NCBI RefSeq assembly: GCF_000720175.1
Contig: NZ_JOIX01000018.1
Coordinates: 124,001-188,000 of the forward strand
DNA: 64,000 nt
DNA from: Streptomyces sp. NRRL S-337
GTDB lineage: Bacteria; Actinomycetota; Actinomycetes; Streptomycetales; Streptomycetaceae
Reading direction: 5' to 3'
The number at the start of each line of letters is the position of its first letter. Within the stretch, counting starts at the first letter, position 1. The notes under the pieces were generated by a model. The model saw only the letters and a program-made list of their open reading frames with translations, ran no database searches and was not told where the DNA came from. The position numbers were made by a program, and so were the translations under genes. Below are positions 8,065 through 17,024 of this stretch, in pieces.

Positions 8065-8146
8065 GCCGGGATTCTGTCAGCGGGCACTGACAACGTGTCG
8101 GGGTCCGCACCGCAGAAAACGCAGAATTCGTCGCGTAACCAAAAGG

Positions 8147-8167
8147 CAACAACGGAATCCCTTGTTG
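8147..8167 (+). promoter_or_regulatory. Small inverted repeat upstream of second aldehyde dehydrogenase
   Basis: CAACAA (8147-8152) and TTGTTG (8162-8167) form a perfect 6-bp inverted repeat in the AT-richer part of the gap between the divergent NADAR and dehydrogenase genes, about 100 bases before the ATG at 8266. No convincing -10/-35 pair could be placed. Weak candidate operator. Confidence 0.25.
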
Positions 8168-8265
8168 AGGCTGTTCTACTCTGTCAAGATCGGCCATCGA
8201 TTCCGGAAATAGCTACGCCAGGCAGTGCCGCGGAGCCGCCCCGGCGCCCGGCGGAGGAGAGCACC

Positions 8266-9783
8266 ATGGATCACCGATTCGACGTCACCGAGCGATTCGC
8301 CCAGGGCGCGCAATTCATTGCGGGCAGCCTCCGGAGCGGCACCTCCGGCCGGAGCCAGGAGGTCGTGGACCCGGCGACCGGCGAGACGGTGTACCGCTAC
8401 GAACTCGCAGGTACGGCCGATGTCGACGCGGCCGTCGAGGCGGCCGGACGGGCCTTTCCTGAGTGGGCCGGGGCCACGCCCGGCGAGCGTTCCGACACCC
8501 TCCACCGCTTCGCCGCCGCGCTCGCCGAGGACGCCGCCGATCTCGCCTTCGCCGAATCGCTGAACTGCGGAAAGCCGATCAAGCTCAGCAATGAGTTCGA
8601 TGTGCCGGGTTCGATCGACAATGCCGCATTCTTCGCCGGTGCGGCCCGCCATCTGGAGGGCAAGGCGGCCGGCGAATACAGCGCCGACCACACCTCCGTG
8701 ATCCGCCGCGAGCCCATCGGCGTCGTCGGTTCCATCGCGCCCTGGAACTATCCGCTCCAGATGGCCGCGTGGAAGGTGCTGCCGGCCATCGCCGCGGGCA
8801 ACACCATCGTCCTGAAGCCGGCCGAGATCACCCCGCTGACCTCGTTGCTCTTCGCACAGGCCGCCCAGCGCGCGGGGCTGCCCGACGGAGTGCTCAACAT
8901 CGTCTCGGGGGCCGGCCGGGACGCCGGTGAGCACCTGGTGGGCCACCGCACCGTCGCGATGACCTCCTTCACCGGCTCGACCGCCGTCGGCAAGCGCGTC
9001 GCCGAGATCGCCACCGGCACCGTCAAGCGCCTCCACCTCGAACTCGGCGGCAAGGCTCCGTTCGTCGTGTTCGACGACGCGGACCTGGAGGCGGCCGTCC
9101 ACGGAGCGGTCGCCGGAGCGCTGATCAACACCGGCCAGGACTGCACCGCCGCCACCCGCGCCTACGTCCAGCGCCCGCTGTACGACGCCTTCGTCAGCGG
9201 CGTCGCCGACCTGATGGCGACCGTACGGCTCGGCGACCCCTTCGACCCGTCCACCGACCTGGGCCCGCTGATCTCGCACACCCAGCGCGACCGGGTGGCC
9301 GCCTTCGTCGACCGGGCGCGCGGCTACGCCACCGTCGTCACCGGCGGCGCGGCCCCCCAGGGCGAGCTGGCCAAGGGCGCGTACTACCTGCCCACGCTGA
9401 TCGCCGGCGCCGCCCAGGACAGCGAGGTCGTGCAGTCCGAGATCTTCGGTCCGGTGCTGGTCGTGCTGCCCTTCGACAGCGACGACGAGGGCATCGCCCT
9501 GGCCAACGACACCCCCTACGGGCTGGCCGCCTCCGCCTGGAGCCGGGATGTCTACCGCACCGGCCGCGCCACCCGCGAGATCAAGGCGGGCTGCGTCTGG
9601 GTCAACGACCACATCCCGATCATCAGCGAGATGCCGCACGGCGGCGCCAAGGCGTCCGGCTTCGGCAAGGACATGTCGGCCTACTCCTTCGAGGAGTACA
9701 CGCAGGTCAAGCACGTGATGTACGACAACACCGCGGTCGCCAGGAAGGACTGGCACCGCACGATCTTCGGGGACCGCACCTGA
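8266..9783 (+). CDS. Aldehyde dehydrogenase, second aminobutyraldehyde dehydrogenase-like
   Basis: A 505-residue aldehyde dehydrogenase with SIAPWNYP (N161), HLELGGKAP (E259) and NTGQDCTAATR (C293), so fully equipped. It is clearly paralogous to the enzyme at 2681; both end with PHGGxKxSGxGKDxSxYxFxxYTxxKHVM. ATG 8266 is preceded by GGAGGAG, which decides the start. It opens a plus-strand block dehydrogenase-potD-potA-potB-potC-oxidoreductase, so it likely oxidises the aldehyde made by the flavin oxidoreductase at 14251 (gamma-glutamyl-aminobutanal or 4-aminobutanal). The precise substrate is inference. Confidence 0.9.
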   Translation: MDHRFDVTERFAQGAQFIAGSLRSGTSGRSQEVVDPATGETVYRYELAGTADVDAAVEAAGRAFPEWAGATPGERSDTLHRFAAALAEDAADLAFAESLNCGKPIKLSNEFDVPGSIDNAAFFAGAARHLEGKAAGEYSADHTSVIRREPIGVVGSIAPWNYPLQMAAWKVLPAIAAGNTIVLKPAEITPLTSLLFAQAAQRAGLPDGVLNIVSGAGRDAGEHLVGHRTVAMTSFTGSTAVGKRVAEIATGTVKRLHLELGGKAPFVVFDDADLEAAVHGAVAGALINTGQDCTAATRAYVQRPLYDAFVSGVADLMATVRLGDPFDPSTDLGPLISHTQRDRVAAFVDRARGYATVVTGGAAPQGELAKGAYYLPTLIAGAAQDSEVVQSEIFGPVLVVLPFDSDDEGIALANDTPYGLAASAWSRDVYRTGRATREIKAGCVWVNDHIPIISEMPHGGAKASGFGKDMSAYSFEEYTQVKHVMYDNTAVARKDWHRTIFGDRT

Positions 9784-9961
9784 CGGGACCACCCGCGGGC
9801 CCGTACGGCCCCCAACCGGTCCCCGGACGACTCCCCGGAGCGAGCCCCCACCTCGCCCCGCCCGTTCCCCGCCCGCACGGGCGCAACCCCGCGGCCAGCG
9901 GCCGCACGGCACCGTCACCGCCGGCCGAGCGCCGGGCTCACCCCCTGAAAGGGCACCGCGC

Positions 9962-11209
9962 ATGGAGCACCACCAGCAGCCCGAACCCCTGTCCGCGGTC
10001 GAACTCGCCGCCATGCGCCGCAGCGCGACCAACGGCCGGCTCGCCATGACCCGCCGCTCGCTGCTGCGCGCGGGCGGTGCCATGGCGGCCGTCACCGGCG
10101 GCCTGGGCGCCCTGGGGGCCTGCGGCATCCCGCCCGCCGGCCGTACCGACGCCGTGGCGTCCCAGGACCACTCCCGGAAGGAGAAGCGGCTCAACTTCTC
10201 CAACTGGACCGAATACATGGACGTCAGCGACGACGGCAAGCACCATCCGACGCTGGACCGTTTCACCCGGCGCACCGGCATCGCCGTCAAATACACCGAG
10301 GACATCAACGACAACGACGAGTTCTTCGGCAAGGTCCAGGCACAGCTGGCGGCCGGCCAGGACACCGGCCGCGACCTGATCGTGCTCACCGACTGGATGT
10401 GCGCACGGATGATCTCCCTCGGCTGGACCCAGAAGCTGGACCCGGCCAACCTGCCGCACGCCTACGCCAACCTCTCGGCGCAGTTCCGCGACCCCGCCTG
10501 GGACCCCGGCCGGGCGCACTCCTACGTGTGGCAGGGCATCCCCGCGATCATCGCGTACAACAAGAAGGCCACCGGCGGCCGTAAGGTCGACTCGGTCAGC
10601 CAGTTGCTGGAGGACCCGCAGCTCAAGGGCCGGGTCGGCTTCCTCTCCGAGATGCGCGACTCCATCGGGCTGACCCTCCTGGACATGGGCAAGAAGCCCG
10701 AGGAGGTCACCGCGGACGACTTCGACGCGGCGATCGCCCGGCTCCAGAAGGGCGTCGACTCCAAGCAGATCCGCCGCTTCACCGGCAACGACTACACCAC
10801 GGACCTGGACAAGGGCGACCTCGCCGCGTGCGTGGCCTGGGCGGGCGACATCGTCCAGTTGCAGAGCGACAACCCGGACATCGAGTACGTGGTCCCCAAG
10901 AGCGGCTACATGACGTCCACCGACAACCTCATGGTGCCGAACAAGGCCCGCCACAAGGAAAACGCCGAGCGGCTCATCGACTACTTCTACGAGCCGAAGG
11001 TGGCGGCGCAGCTCGCGGCGTACATCAACTACGTCTGCCCGGTCGACGGCGTCCGCGAGGAACTCGCCAAGATCGACAAGAAGGCGGCGGACAACCCGCT
11101 GATCCTGCCGGACAAGGAAATGGCCGCCAGGTCGCACTCCTTCCGCGCGCTGACCGCCAAGGAGAACAAGGCGTTCAGCCAGAAGTTCTCCGACCTCACC
11201 GGCGCCTGA
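9962..11209 (+). CDS. potD: Polyamine ABC transporter substrate-binding lipoprotein PotD
   Basis: A 415-residue solute-binding lipoprotein. A cytoplasmic N-terminal tail of about 28 residues precedes MTRRSLLRAGG, a twin-arginine-like motif, and the lipobox LGAC (C54). FSNWTEYMDVSDDG, EDINDNDEFFGKVQ, LTDWMCARM and NYVCPVDGVREEL match the spermidine/putrescine-binding family and the orphan copy at 4283. It lies 62 bases before potA and belongs to the potD-A-B-C operon. Twin-arginine export of a solute-binding protein is common in Streptomyces; export route here is inference from the RR motif. Confidence 0.92.
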   Translation: MEHHQQPEPLSAVELAAMRRSATNGRLAMTRRSLLRAGGAMAAVTGGLGALGACGIPPAGRTDAVASQDHSRKEKRLNFSNWTEYMDVSDDGKHHPTLDRFTRRTGIAVKYTEDINDNDEFFGKVQAQLAAGQDTGRDLIVLTDWMCARMISLGWTQKLDPANLPHAYANLSAQFRDPAWDPGRAHSYVWQGIPAIIAYNKKATGGRKVDSVSQLLEDPQLKGRVGFLSEMRDSIGLTLLDMGKKPEEVTADDFDAAIARLQKGVDSKQIRRFTGNDYTTDLDKGDLAACVAWAGDIVQLQSDNPDIEYVVPKSGYMTSTDNLMVPNKARHKENAERLIDYFYEPKVAAQLAAYINYVCPVDGVREELAKIDKKAADNPLILPDKEMAARSHSFRALTAKENKAFSQKFSDLTGA

Positions 11210-11271
11210 CCCCACCACGCACCGGACCCGCCCCCGAGCCGTTTCGCCCACCGACCCACGGGACGACCGAC

Positions 11272-12435
11272 ATGACCAAGACCGCGACCCCCCAGAGCAG
11301 CGGCGGCGACGTCCGCCTCCAAGGGATCAGCAAGACCTACGGCTCCTTCACCGCCGTCCATCCGCTCGACCTGACCGTCCCCGCGGGCTCCTTCTTCGCG
11401 CTGCTGGGCGCCTCCGGCTGCGGCAAGACCACCACGCTGCGGATGATCGCCGGCCTGGAGGAGCCCACCACCGGGACCGTCGAACTCGCGGGCCAGGACG
11501 TCACCGTCCTGCCGCCCTACAAGCGCCAGGTCAACACCGTCTTCCAGAACTACGCGCTCTTCCCGCACCTCGACATCTACGAGAACGTCGCCTTCGGACT
11601 CCGCCGCCGCGGCGTCAAGTCCGTCAAGAAGCAGGTCGAGGAGATGCTCGACCTGGTCCAGCTCGGCCCGATGGCGCGCCGCAAGCCACAGCAGCTCTCC
11701 GGCGGCCAGCAGCAGCGCGTGGCGGTCGCCCGCGCGCTGATCAACCACCCCCAGGTGCTGCTCCTCGACGAACCGCTGGGTGCCCTCGACCTCAAGCTGC
11801 GCCGCCAGATGCAGCTGGAGCTCAAGCGCATCCAGACCGAGGTCGGCATCACCTTCGTACACGTCACCCACGACCAGGAGGAGGCCATGACGATGGCCGA
11901 CACCGTGGCCGTGATGAACGGCGGCCGGGTCGAGCAACTCGGCGCCCCCGCCGACCTCTACGAGAACCCCGCCACCACCTTCGTCGCCAACTTCCTGGGC
12001 ACCTCCAACCTCATCGAGGCCGAGGTCGTCGAGGCCGGCGGCGACGAGCTGCTGCTCAAGGCCGCGGACGCCAAGCTCCGGCTGCCCGCCGCCCGATGTA
12101 GCGCCTCGGCCCGTACGGGCGAGAAGGTGCTGGCCGGCGTACGGCCCGAGAAGGTCGCCCTGCGGCACGCCGACGACGCCGGGTCCATCACCGAGGGCCA
12201 CAACCGGCTGCCCGGCCGCATCAAGGACGCCAGCTTCATCGGCGTCTCCACGCAGTACGTCATCGACGTACCGGGCCTGGGCGAACTCGCCGTCTACGAG
12301 CAGAACATCGAGCGCGACGGCAGGCTCGTCCCGGGCGCGGAGGTCGTGCTGCACTGGAGCCCGGCGCACACCTTCGGGCTGGACGCCACCCAGGACATCC
12401 AGGCCGGCGCGGACCTCGACGAGGAGGCCGCGTGA
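11272..12435 (+). CDS. potA: Polyamine ABC transporter ATP-binding protein PotA
   Basis: A 387-residue importer ATPase that drives polyamine uptake from the inner face of the membrane. Walker A GASGCGKTT (46-54), Q-loop VFQNYALFPHL (90-100), signature LSGGQQQR (142-149), Walker B LLLDEP (162-168) and the switch histidine in HVTHDQEEAM are all intact. The C-terminal third has the TOBE-type regulatory domain seen in PotA/MalK (VRPEKVAL onward). ATG at 11272 is chosen at the conserved beginning; the ribosome site is weak (GGGACGACC). Its stop overlaps the potB GTG by 4 bases. Confidence 0.95.
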   Translation: MTKTATPQSSGGDVRLQGISKTYGSFTAVHPLDLTVPAGSFFALLGASGCGKTTTLRMIAGLEEPTTGTVELAGQDVTVLPPYKRQVNTVFQNYALFPHLDIYENVAFGLRRRGVKSVKKQVEEMLDLVQLGPMARRKPQQLSGGQQQRVAVARALINHPQVLLLDEPLGALDLKLRRQMQLELKRIQTEVGITFVHVTHDQEEAMTMADTVAVMNGGRVEQLGAPADLYENPATTFVANFLGTSNLIEAEVVEAGGDELLLKAADAKLRLPAARCSASARTGEKVLAGVRPEKVALRHADDAGSITEGHNRLPGRIKDASFIGVSTQYVIDVPGLGELAVYEQNIERDGRLVPGAEVVLHWSPAHTFGLDATQDIQAGADLDEEAA

Positions 12436-13367
12436 CCACCACCGAAACCCCCGCACCACCGCAGGAGCAGACCGCCGCACCCCTGGAGGTGCGGAAGACC
12501 CCGGCCCGCAAACGGCTGGTCCCCTACTGGCTGCTGCTGCCCGGCATCCTGTGGCTGATCGTTTTCTTCGCCGCCCCGCTCGTCTACCAGGCGTCGACCT
12601 CCATCCAGACCGGCTCCCTCGAAGAGGGCTTCAAGGTCACCTGGCACTTCGCCACCTACTGGGACGCGCTCGGCGAATACTGGCCGCAGTTCCTTCGCTC
12701 GGTCGGCTACGCCGGCATCGCCACCGCGCTCTGCCTGCTCCTGGGTTACCCGCTGGCGTACCTCATCGCCTTCAAGGCGGGCCGCTGGCGCAACGTCGTG
12801 ATGATCCTGGTCATCGCCCCGTTCTTCACCAGCTTCCTGATCCGCACGCTGGCCTGGAAGACGATCCTGGCCGACGGCGGACCCGTCGTCGCCGCCCTGA
12901 ACTCGCTGCACCTCCTCGACGTCACCAGCGCGCTGGGCATCACCGAGGGACACCGGGTGCTGGCCACCCCGCTCGCGGTGGTCTGCGGACTGACGTACAA
13001 CTTCCTGCCGTTCATGGTCCTGCCGCTCTACACCTCGCTGGAACGGATCGACCCGAGGCTGCACGAGGCGGCCGGCGACCTCTACGCCCGCCCGGCCACC
13101 ACCTTCCGCCGGGTGACCTTCCCGCTGTCGATGCCCGGCGTCGTCGCGGGCACCCTGCTCACCTTCATCCCGGCCGCCGGTGACTACATCAACGCCGAAC
13201 TGCTGGGCTCCACCGACCAGAAGATGATCGGCAACGTCATCCAGTCGCAGTTCCTGCGCGTCCTGGACTACCCGACCGCCGCCGCACTCTCCTTCATCCT
13301 CATGGCGGCCATCCTCGCCATGGTCACGATCTACATCCGCAAGTCCGGGACGGAGGATCTGGTCTGA
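12432..13367 (+). CDS. potB: Polyamine ABC transporter permease PotB
   Basis: A 311-residue inner-membrane permease with about six transmembrane helices, starting after a 40-residue polar tail (LLLPGILWLIVFFAAPLVYQ is the first). The EAA-loop region that contacts the ATPase reads RIDPRLHEAAGDLYARPATTFRRVTFPLSMPG. GTG start overlaps the end of potA and the stop overlaps the potC start, so the genes are translationally coupled. Forms the channel with PotC. Confidence 0.95.
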   Translation: MTTTETPAPPQEQTAAPLEVRKTPARKRLVPYWLLLPGILWLIVFFAAPLVYQASTSIQTGSLEEGFKVTWHFATYWDALGEYWPQFLRSVGYAGIATALCLLLGYPLAYLIAFKAGRWRNVVMILVIAPFFTSFLIRTLAWKTILADGGPVVAALNSLHLLDVTSALGITEGHRVLATPLAVVCGLTYNFLPFMVLPLYTSLERIDPRLHEAAGDLYARPATTFRRVTFPLSMPGVVAGTLLTFIPAAGDYINAELLGSTDQKMIGNVIQSQFLRVLDYPTAAALSFILMAAILAMVTIYIRKSGTEDLV

Positions 13368-14236
13368 TGGCGGCATCAAGCACCACGGCCACCACGGCCA
13401 AGACCACGGCAACCACGGCGCCCACGAACGGCCGCACGCCCAACAAGGGCCTGCGCTGGCTGCGCCGCAACATCATCACCCTCGCGGGGCTGGGCACCCT
13501 GGGCTACCTCATCCTGCCCAACCTCGTCGTGATGGTCTTCTCGTTCAACAAGCCCAACGGCCGCTTCAACTACCAGTGGCAGCGGTTCTCCACGGACGCC
13601 TGGACCGACCCCTGCGGAGTCGCCGACCTGTGCGGCTCGCTGGGACTGAGCCTGCAGATCGCCGTATGGGCCACGGTCGGCGCGACCGTCCTCGGCACCA
13701 TGATCGCGTTCGCGCTGGCCCGCTACCGCTTCCGCGCCCGGGCCGGCGTCAACACCCTGATCTTCCTGCCGATGGCCATGCCCGAGGTCGTCATGGCCGC
13801 CTCGCTGGCGACCCTCTTCCTCAACATGGGCATCCAGTTCGGCTTCTGGACGATCCTCATCGCGCACATCATGTTCTGCCTGAGCTTCGTCGTCACCGCC
13901 GTCAAGGCCCGCGTGATGAGCATGGACCCGCGGCTCGAACAGGCCGCCCAGGACCTGTACGCCTCGCCCACGCAGACCTTCCTGCGGGTGACGTTGCCGA
14001 TCGCCGCGCCCGGCATCGCGGCCGGCGCCCTGCTCTCCTTCGCGCTCTCCTTCGACGACTTCATCATCACCAACTTCAACGCCGGCTCCACCGTGACCTT
14101 CCCCATGTTCGTCTGGGGATCGGCGCAGCGGGGCACACCCGTCCAGATCAATGTCATCGGTACGGCGATGTTCCTGGTCGCCGTGCTGTGCGTAGTGGTC
14201 GGCCAACTGGCCGGCAAACGCCGTAAGAGGAGCTAG
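13367..14236 (+). CDS. potC: Polyamine ABC transporter permease PotC
   Basis: A 289-residue permease, the second channel subunit. A 35-residue Ala/Thr-rich cytoplasmic tail precedes the first helix (IITLAGLGTLGYLILPNLVVM). The EAA loop reads MDPRLEQAAQDLYASPTQTFLRVTLPIAAPG and is followed by the PotC-typical LSFDDFIITNFNAG. The ATG overlaps the potB stop by one base. It is followed after 14 bases by the FAD oxidoreductase, which is therefore probably co-transcribed. Confidence 0.95.
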   Translation: MAASSTTATTAKTTATTAPTNGRTPNKGLRWLRRNIITLAGLGTLGYLILPNLVVMVFSFNKPNGRFNYQWQRFSTDAWTDPCGVADLCGSLGLSLQIAVWATVGATVLGTMIAFALARYRFRARAGVNTLIFLPMAMPEVVMAASLATLFLNMGIQFGFWTILIAHIMFCLSFVVTAVKARVMSMDPRLEQAAQDLYASPTQTFLRVTLPIAAPGIAAGALLSFALSFDDFIITNFNAGSTVTFPMFVWGSAQRGTPVQINVIGTAMFLVAVLCVVVGQLAGKRRKRS

Positions 14237-14250
14237 AGGAGCTGAGAACC

Positions 14251-15672
14251 ATGGCACGAGCTGCCATGAACGCCCCGTCCCCCGTCCACGCCCTCGCGGA
14301 CGCCGCCCCCACGCCCTTCTGGCTGGACGACCCCGCCCGCCCCGCCGCGCAGCCCGCCCTCGTCGGCGACGAGAACTGCGACCTGCTGGTCGTCGGCGGC
14401 GGCTACTCCGGCCTGTGGACCGCACTGCTCGCCAAGGAGCGCGACCCGCAGCGCGATGTCGTGCTCGTCGAAGGCGCCGAGATCGGCTGGGCCGCCTCCG
14501 GGCGCAACGGCGGCTTCTGCGCCGCCTCCCTCACCCACGGCCTCGGCAACGGACTGGCCCGCTGGCCCGGCGAACTCGCCAAGCTCGAAGAACTCGGCAT
14601 CCGCAACCTCGACGCCATCGGGGAGGCGGTGGCCCGCTACCACATCGACTGCGACTTCGAGCGCACCGGCGAGATCGACATCGCCACCGAGCCGCACCAG
14701 ATCGCCGAGCTCCAGGAGGCCGCCGAGGACGCCGCGAAGCTCGGCCTGGACCGGCACACCTTCCTCGACGAGGACGAACTCCGCGCCGAGGTCGATTCAC
14801 CCACCTTCCGGGCCGGCCTGTGGGACCGCGACGGCGTCGCCATGGTCAATCCGGCCCGGCTCGCCTGGGGCCTGAAGCAGGCGTGCCTGGGCCTCGGCGT
14901 GCGCATCTACGAGCGCACCCGCGCCACCGCGCTCGCCTCCGAGGGTATGGGCATGGCCGTCCGCACCCCGTACGGCAGGGTCTTCGCCCGCCATGTCGCG
15001 CTCGGCACCAACGCCTTCCCGTCCCTGGTCAAGCGGGTCCGCCCGTACATCGTCCCGGTCTACGACCACGCGCTGATGACCGAGCCGCTGAGCGACGAGC
15101 AACTGGCCGCCATCGGCTGGAAGAACCGCCAGGGCCTCTCCGACTCCAACAACCACTTCCACTACTTCCGCATCACCGCCGACAACCGCATCCTGTGGGG
15201 CGGCTACGACATCGTCTACCGTTACCGCGGCGGCGTCCGCGCCGAGTACGACCACCACCCGGAGACGTACGAGAAGCTCGCCCGGCACTTCTTCCGCTGT
15301 TTCCCGCAGTTGGAGGGCCTGCGCTTCACCCACACCTGGGGCGGCGCGATCGACACCTGCGCCCGCTTCTCGGCGTTCTTCGGCACCGCACACGCCGGCC
15401 GCGTCGCCTACGCCGCCGGCTACACCGGCCTCGGCGTGGGCGCCACCCGCTTCGGCGCCGATGTGATGCTCGACCTGCTGGCCGGCGAACGCACCGAGCG
15501 CACCGAACTGGAGATGGTCCGAAGCAAGCCGCTGCCCTTCCCGCCCGAGCCGCTGCGCTGGGCCGGCATCGGCATCACCCAGTGGTCGATGACCCGCGCC
15601 GACAACCACGGCGGACGCCGCAACCTGTGGCTGAAGGCGATGGACAAGATGGGGCTGGGGTTCGACAGCTGA
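14251..15672 (+). CDS. FAD-dependent amine oxidoreductase (PuuB/gamma-glutamylputrescine oxidase-like)
   Basis: A 473-residue DAO-type flavoenzyme. The dinucleotide-binding motif DLLVVGGGYSGLWTALL (about residues 44-60) and E73 in VLVEGAEIGWAASGRNGG bind FAD; HTWGGAIDTCARFSAFFGT and YAAGYTGLGVGATRFGADVM form the C-terminal flavin site. The GRNGGFC and WGGxID signatures match PuuB-like gamma-glutamylputrescine oxidases, which release aldehyde, ammonia and peroxide. Position right after potC and downstream of an aldehyde dehydrogenase supports the glutamylated polyamine route, though no gamma-glutamyl-polyamine synthetase (PuuA) or hydrolase (PuuD) gene is in the window. GAGGAG precedes the ATG. 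Confidence 0.88.
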   Translation: MARAAMNAPSPVHALADAAPTPFWLDDPARPAAQPALVGDENCDLLVVGGGYSGLWTALLAKERDPQRDVVLVEGAEIGWAASGRNGGFCAASLTHGLGNGLARWPGELAKLEELGIRNLDAIGEAVARYHIDCDFERTGEIDIATEPHQIAELQEAAEDAAKLGLDRHTFLDEDELRAEVDSPTFRAGLWDRDGVAMVNPARLAWGLKQACLGLGVRIYERTRATALASEGMGMAVRTPYGRVFARHVALGTNAFPSLVKRVRPYIVPVYDHALMTEPLSDEQLAAIGWKNRQGLSDSNNHFHYFRITADNRILWGGYDIVYRYRGGVRAEYDHHPETYEKLARHFFRCFPQLEGLRFTHTWGGAIDTCARFSAFFGTAHAGRVAYAAGYTGLGVGATRFGADVMLDLLAGERTERTELEMVRSKPLPFPPEPLRWAGIGITQWSMTRADNHGGRRNLWLKAMDKMGLGFDS

Positions 15673-15690
15673 GGTTGACGGGGGCGGTAC

Positions 15691-15719
15691 GGGGCGGGCG
15701 GACGGCATCCGCCCGCCCC
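15691..15719. terminator. Bidirectional terminator between convergent genes
   Basis: A perfect 12-bp stem (15691-15702 with 15708-15719, GGGGCGGGCGGA/TCCGCCCGCCCC) around a 5-base loop sits in the 50-base gap between the convergent oxidoreductase and phosphatase genes. Confidence 0.75.
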
Positions 15720-15722
15720 CTC

Positions 15723-16703
15723 CTATCCGCCGGTGGGGGCGCTGACGGGCGCGGAGGAGACGGTGACCTCAGGCGCCCAGCGGTCGCAGACGGCGCGCCA
15801 GAGCGCGAGCACCACCCCGGCCAGGCACCAGCTGCCGAGGACGTCCAGCGGCCAGTGATAGCCGCGGCGCACCAATCCGACGCCGACGCCGAGGTTGAGC
15901 AGCACGGCCGTAGCGGCCACTGCCACGGGGAGCGGTCCCCGGGGCCTGCGGCCGGCCCGGCACGTACCGGGCCCCGGCCCGCGGATCAGCAGCAGCGCTG
16001 CCGCCCCGTAGGCGACCGCCGCCGTGGCGGCGTGGCCCGACGGGAAGAAGCCGTCGTGGCCACCGCCCGCCATCTGCGGCGGGCCCGGCCGGGCGAGCCA
16101 CAGCTTGAGCGGGACGACGAGCGCGGGTACCGCGGCGAGCGCGAGCCCGGCGGCCAGCGGCGGCAGCCACCATCGGCGGGGAGGGCCGCCCACGGCCCCC
16201 TCCCACTGTCGTGACCGCCATCCGACCCGCGCCAGGATCATCACCAGCCCCATGATCCCCAGCAACACCGGCAACGCCACGACGGTGTTGCCGAGATCGG
16301 CGAAGAACTCGGCAACGGGGGAGGGGATTTCGCGAGCCCCGGCGATGCCACGCCCGAGCCGCTCGTCGTACGCCCGCAGCGGACCGTGCGCCGCCACCTG
16401 CCAGGTGAGCACGGCGAACAGCAGCGCGCAGAGGAGCAGGACGGACCAGGAGGTGGTGAACAGGCCCGGGAAAGGGTTCGGCCGCCTCGGAACAGGGGGG
16501 GTGGTTCCGAGGCGGCCGCGCTGACCGGTGTCCCGCGCGCCCCGGGGGGTATGGGGCGGGCGGACATCCGATCGGTGAGGATTCCCGGAGCCCCTCTCGC
16601 GAGGAGGACCGGCTTTGTGCGCGAGGGCACGGCCTGGACGGAGCCGGGGAAGCGCCGACCGGGCGTCGCCCGCAGTCCCCTGCGGGCGGGGTGTTTCTCT
16701 CAT
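15723..16703 (-). CDS. PAP2-family membrane phosphatase (start uncertain)
   Basis: A polytopic phosphatidic-acid-phosphatase-like enzyme. The three catalytic signatures are present: KLWLARPGPP, FFPSGHAATAA, and LVRRGYHWPLDVLGS. Such enzymes dephosphorylate undecaprenyl pyrophosphate or lipid phosphates at the outer membrane face. At least five hydrophobic helices can be seen from LFTTSWSVLLLCALLFAVL onward. No good start exists before the first helix: the ATG at 16701-16703 lacks a ribosome site and gives a 75-residue Arg/Pro-rich extension containing a 15-bp palindrome, while GTG at 16412 would cut the first helix. Core confident, 5' end not. Confidence 0.75.
   Translation of the reverse strand: MRETPRPQGTAGDARSALPRLRPGRALAHKAGPPRERGSGNPHRSDVRPPHTPRGARDTGQRGRLGTTPPVPRRPNPFPGLFTTSWSVLLLCALLFAVLTWQVAAHGPLRAYDERLGRGIAGAREIPSPVAEFFADLGNTVVALPVLLGIMGLVMILARVGWRSRQWEGAVGGPPRRWWLPPLAAGLALAAVPALVVPLKLWLARPGPPQMAGGGHDGFFPSGHAATAAVAYGAAALLLIRGPGPGTCRAGRRPRGPLPVAVAATAVLLNLGVGVGLVRRGYHWPLDVLGSWCLAGVVLALWRAVCDRWAPEVTVSSAPVSAPTGG
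16479..16518. repeat. Perfect 15-bp inverted repeat near the 5' end of the PAP2 gene
   Basis: Arms 16479-16493 and 16504-16518 are exact complements around a 10-base G-rich spacer. It lies within the ambiguous N-terminal extension, which suggests that this stretch is untranslated leader or a terminator rather than coding sequence. Confidence 0.65.
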
Positions 16704-16965
16704 CTGCAGAAACCGTACGGCACGGGGGGCGCACCGGACAGCCGCATCACCCGCCCGCCATCGGCCCCCCACATCTTCTTCACTCGGCGCCTCCAGCTAC
16801 GCGCGTCCGCCCGGAACGGGGTGATCGGACCGGGGCGACGACCGACCGCCACCACCTGCGCCGACCTGCCCGCGCCGACCTGTCTGAGGCCACCTGCCCG
16901 TGGCCCCTGCCTGGGACCCCGAGCAGGGGCCACTTGGCTGCGGCAACCTGCCGGGGGCAACGGAA

Positions 16966-16994
16966 AGCGGCCCGCGGACAGGCCGCGGGCCGCT
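16966..16994 (-). terminator. gabT terminator
   Basis: A perfect 12-bp stem (16966-16977 with 16983-16994) with loop ACAGG lies 30 bases after the gabT stop on the minus strand. The rest of the 321-base gap 16704-17024 shows no gene or further convincing signal. Confidence 0.75.
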
Positions 16995-17024
16995 CACTCC
17001 TGGCGGGATCGACTCCCGGGCGGA

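Noticed and set aside
8176..10449. 757-codon minus-strand open frame
   Set aside because: Antisense to the second dehydrogenase and potD; Arg/Gly/Val-rich composition typical of GC-rich shadow frames.
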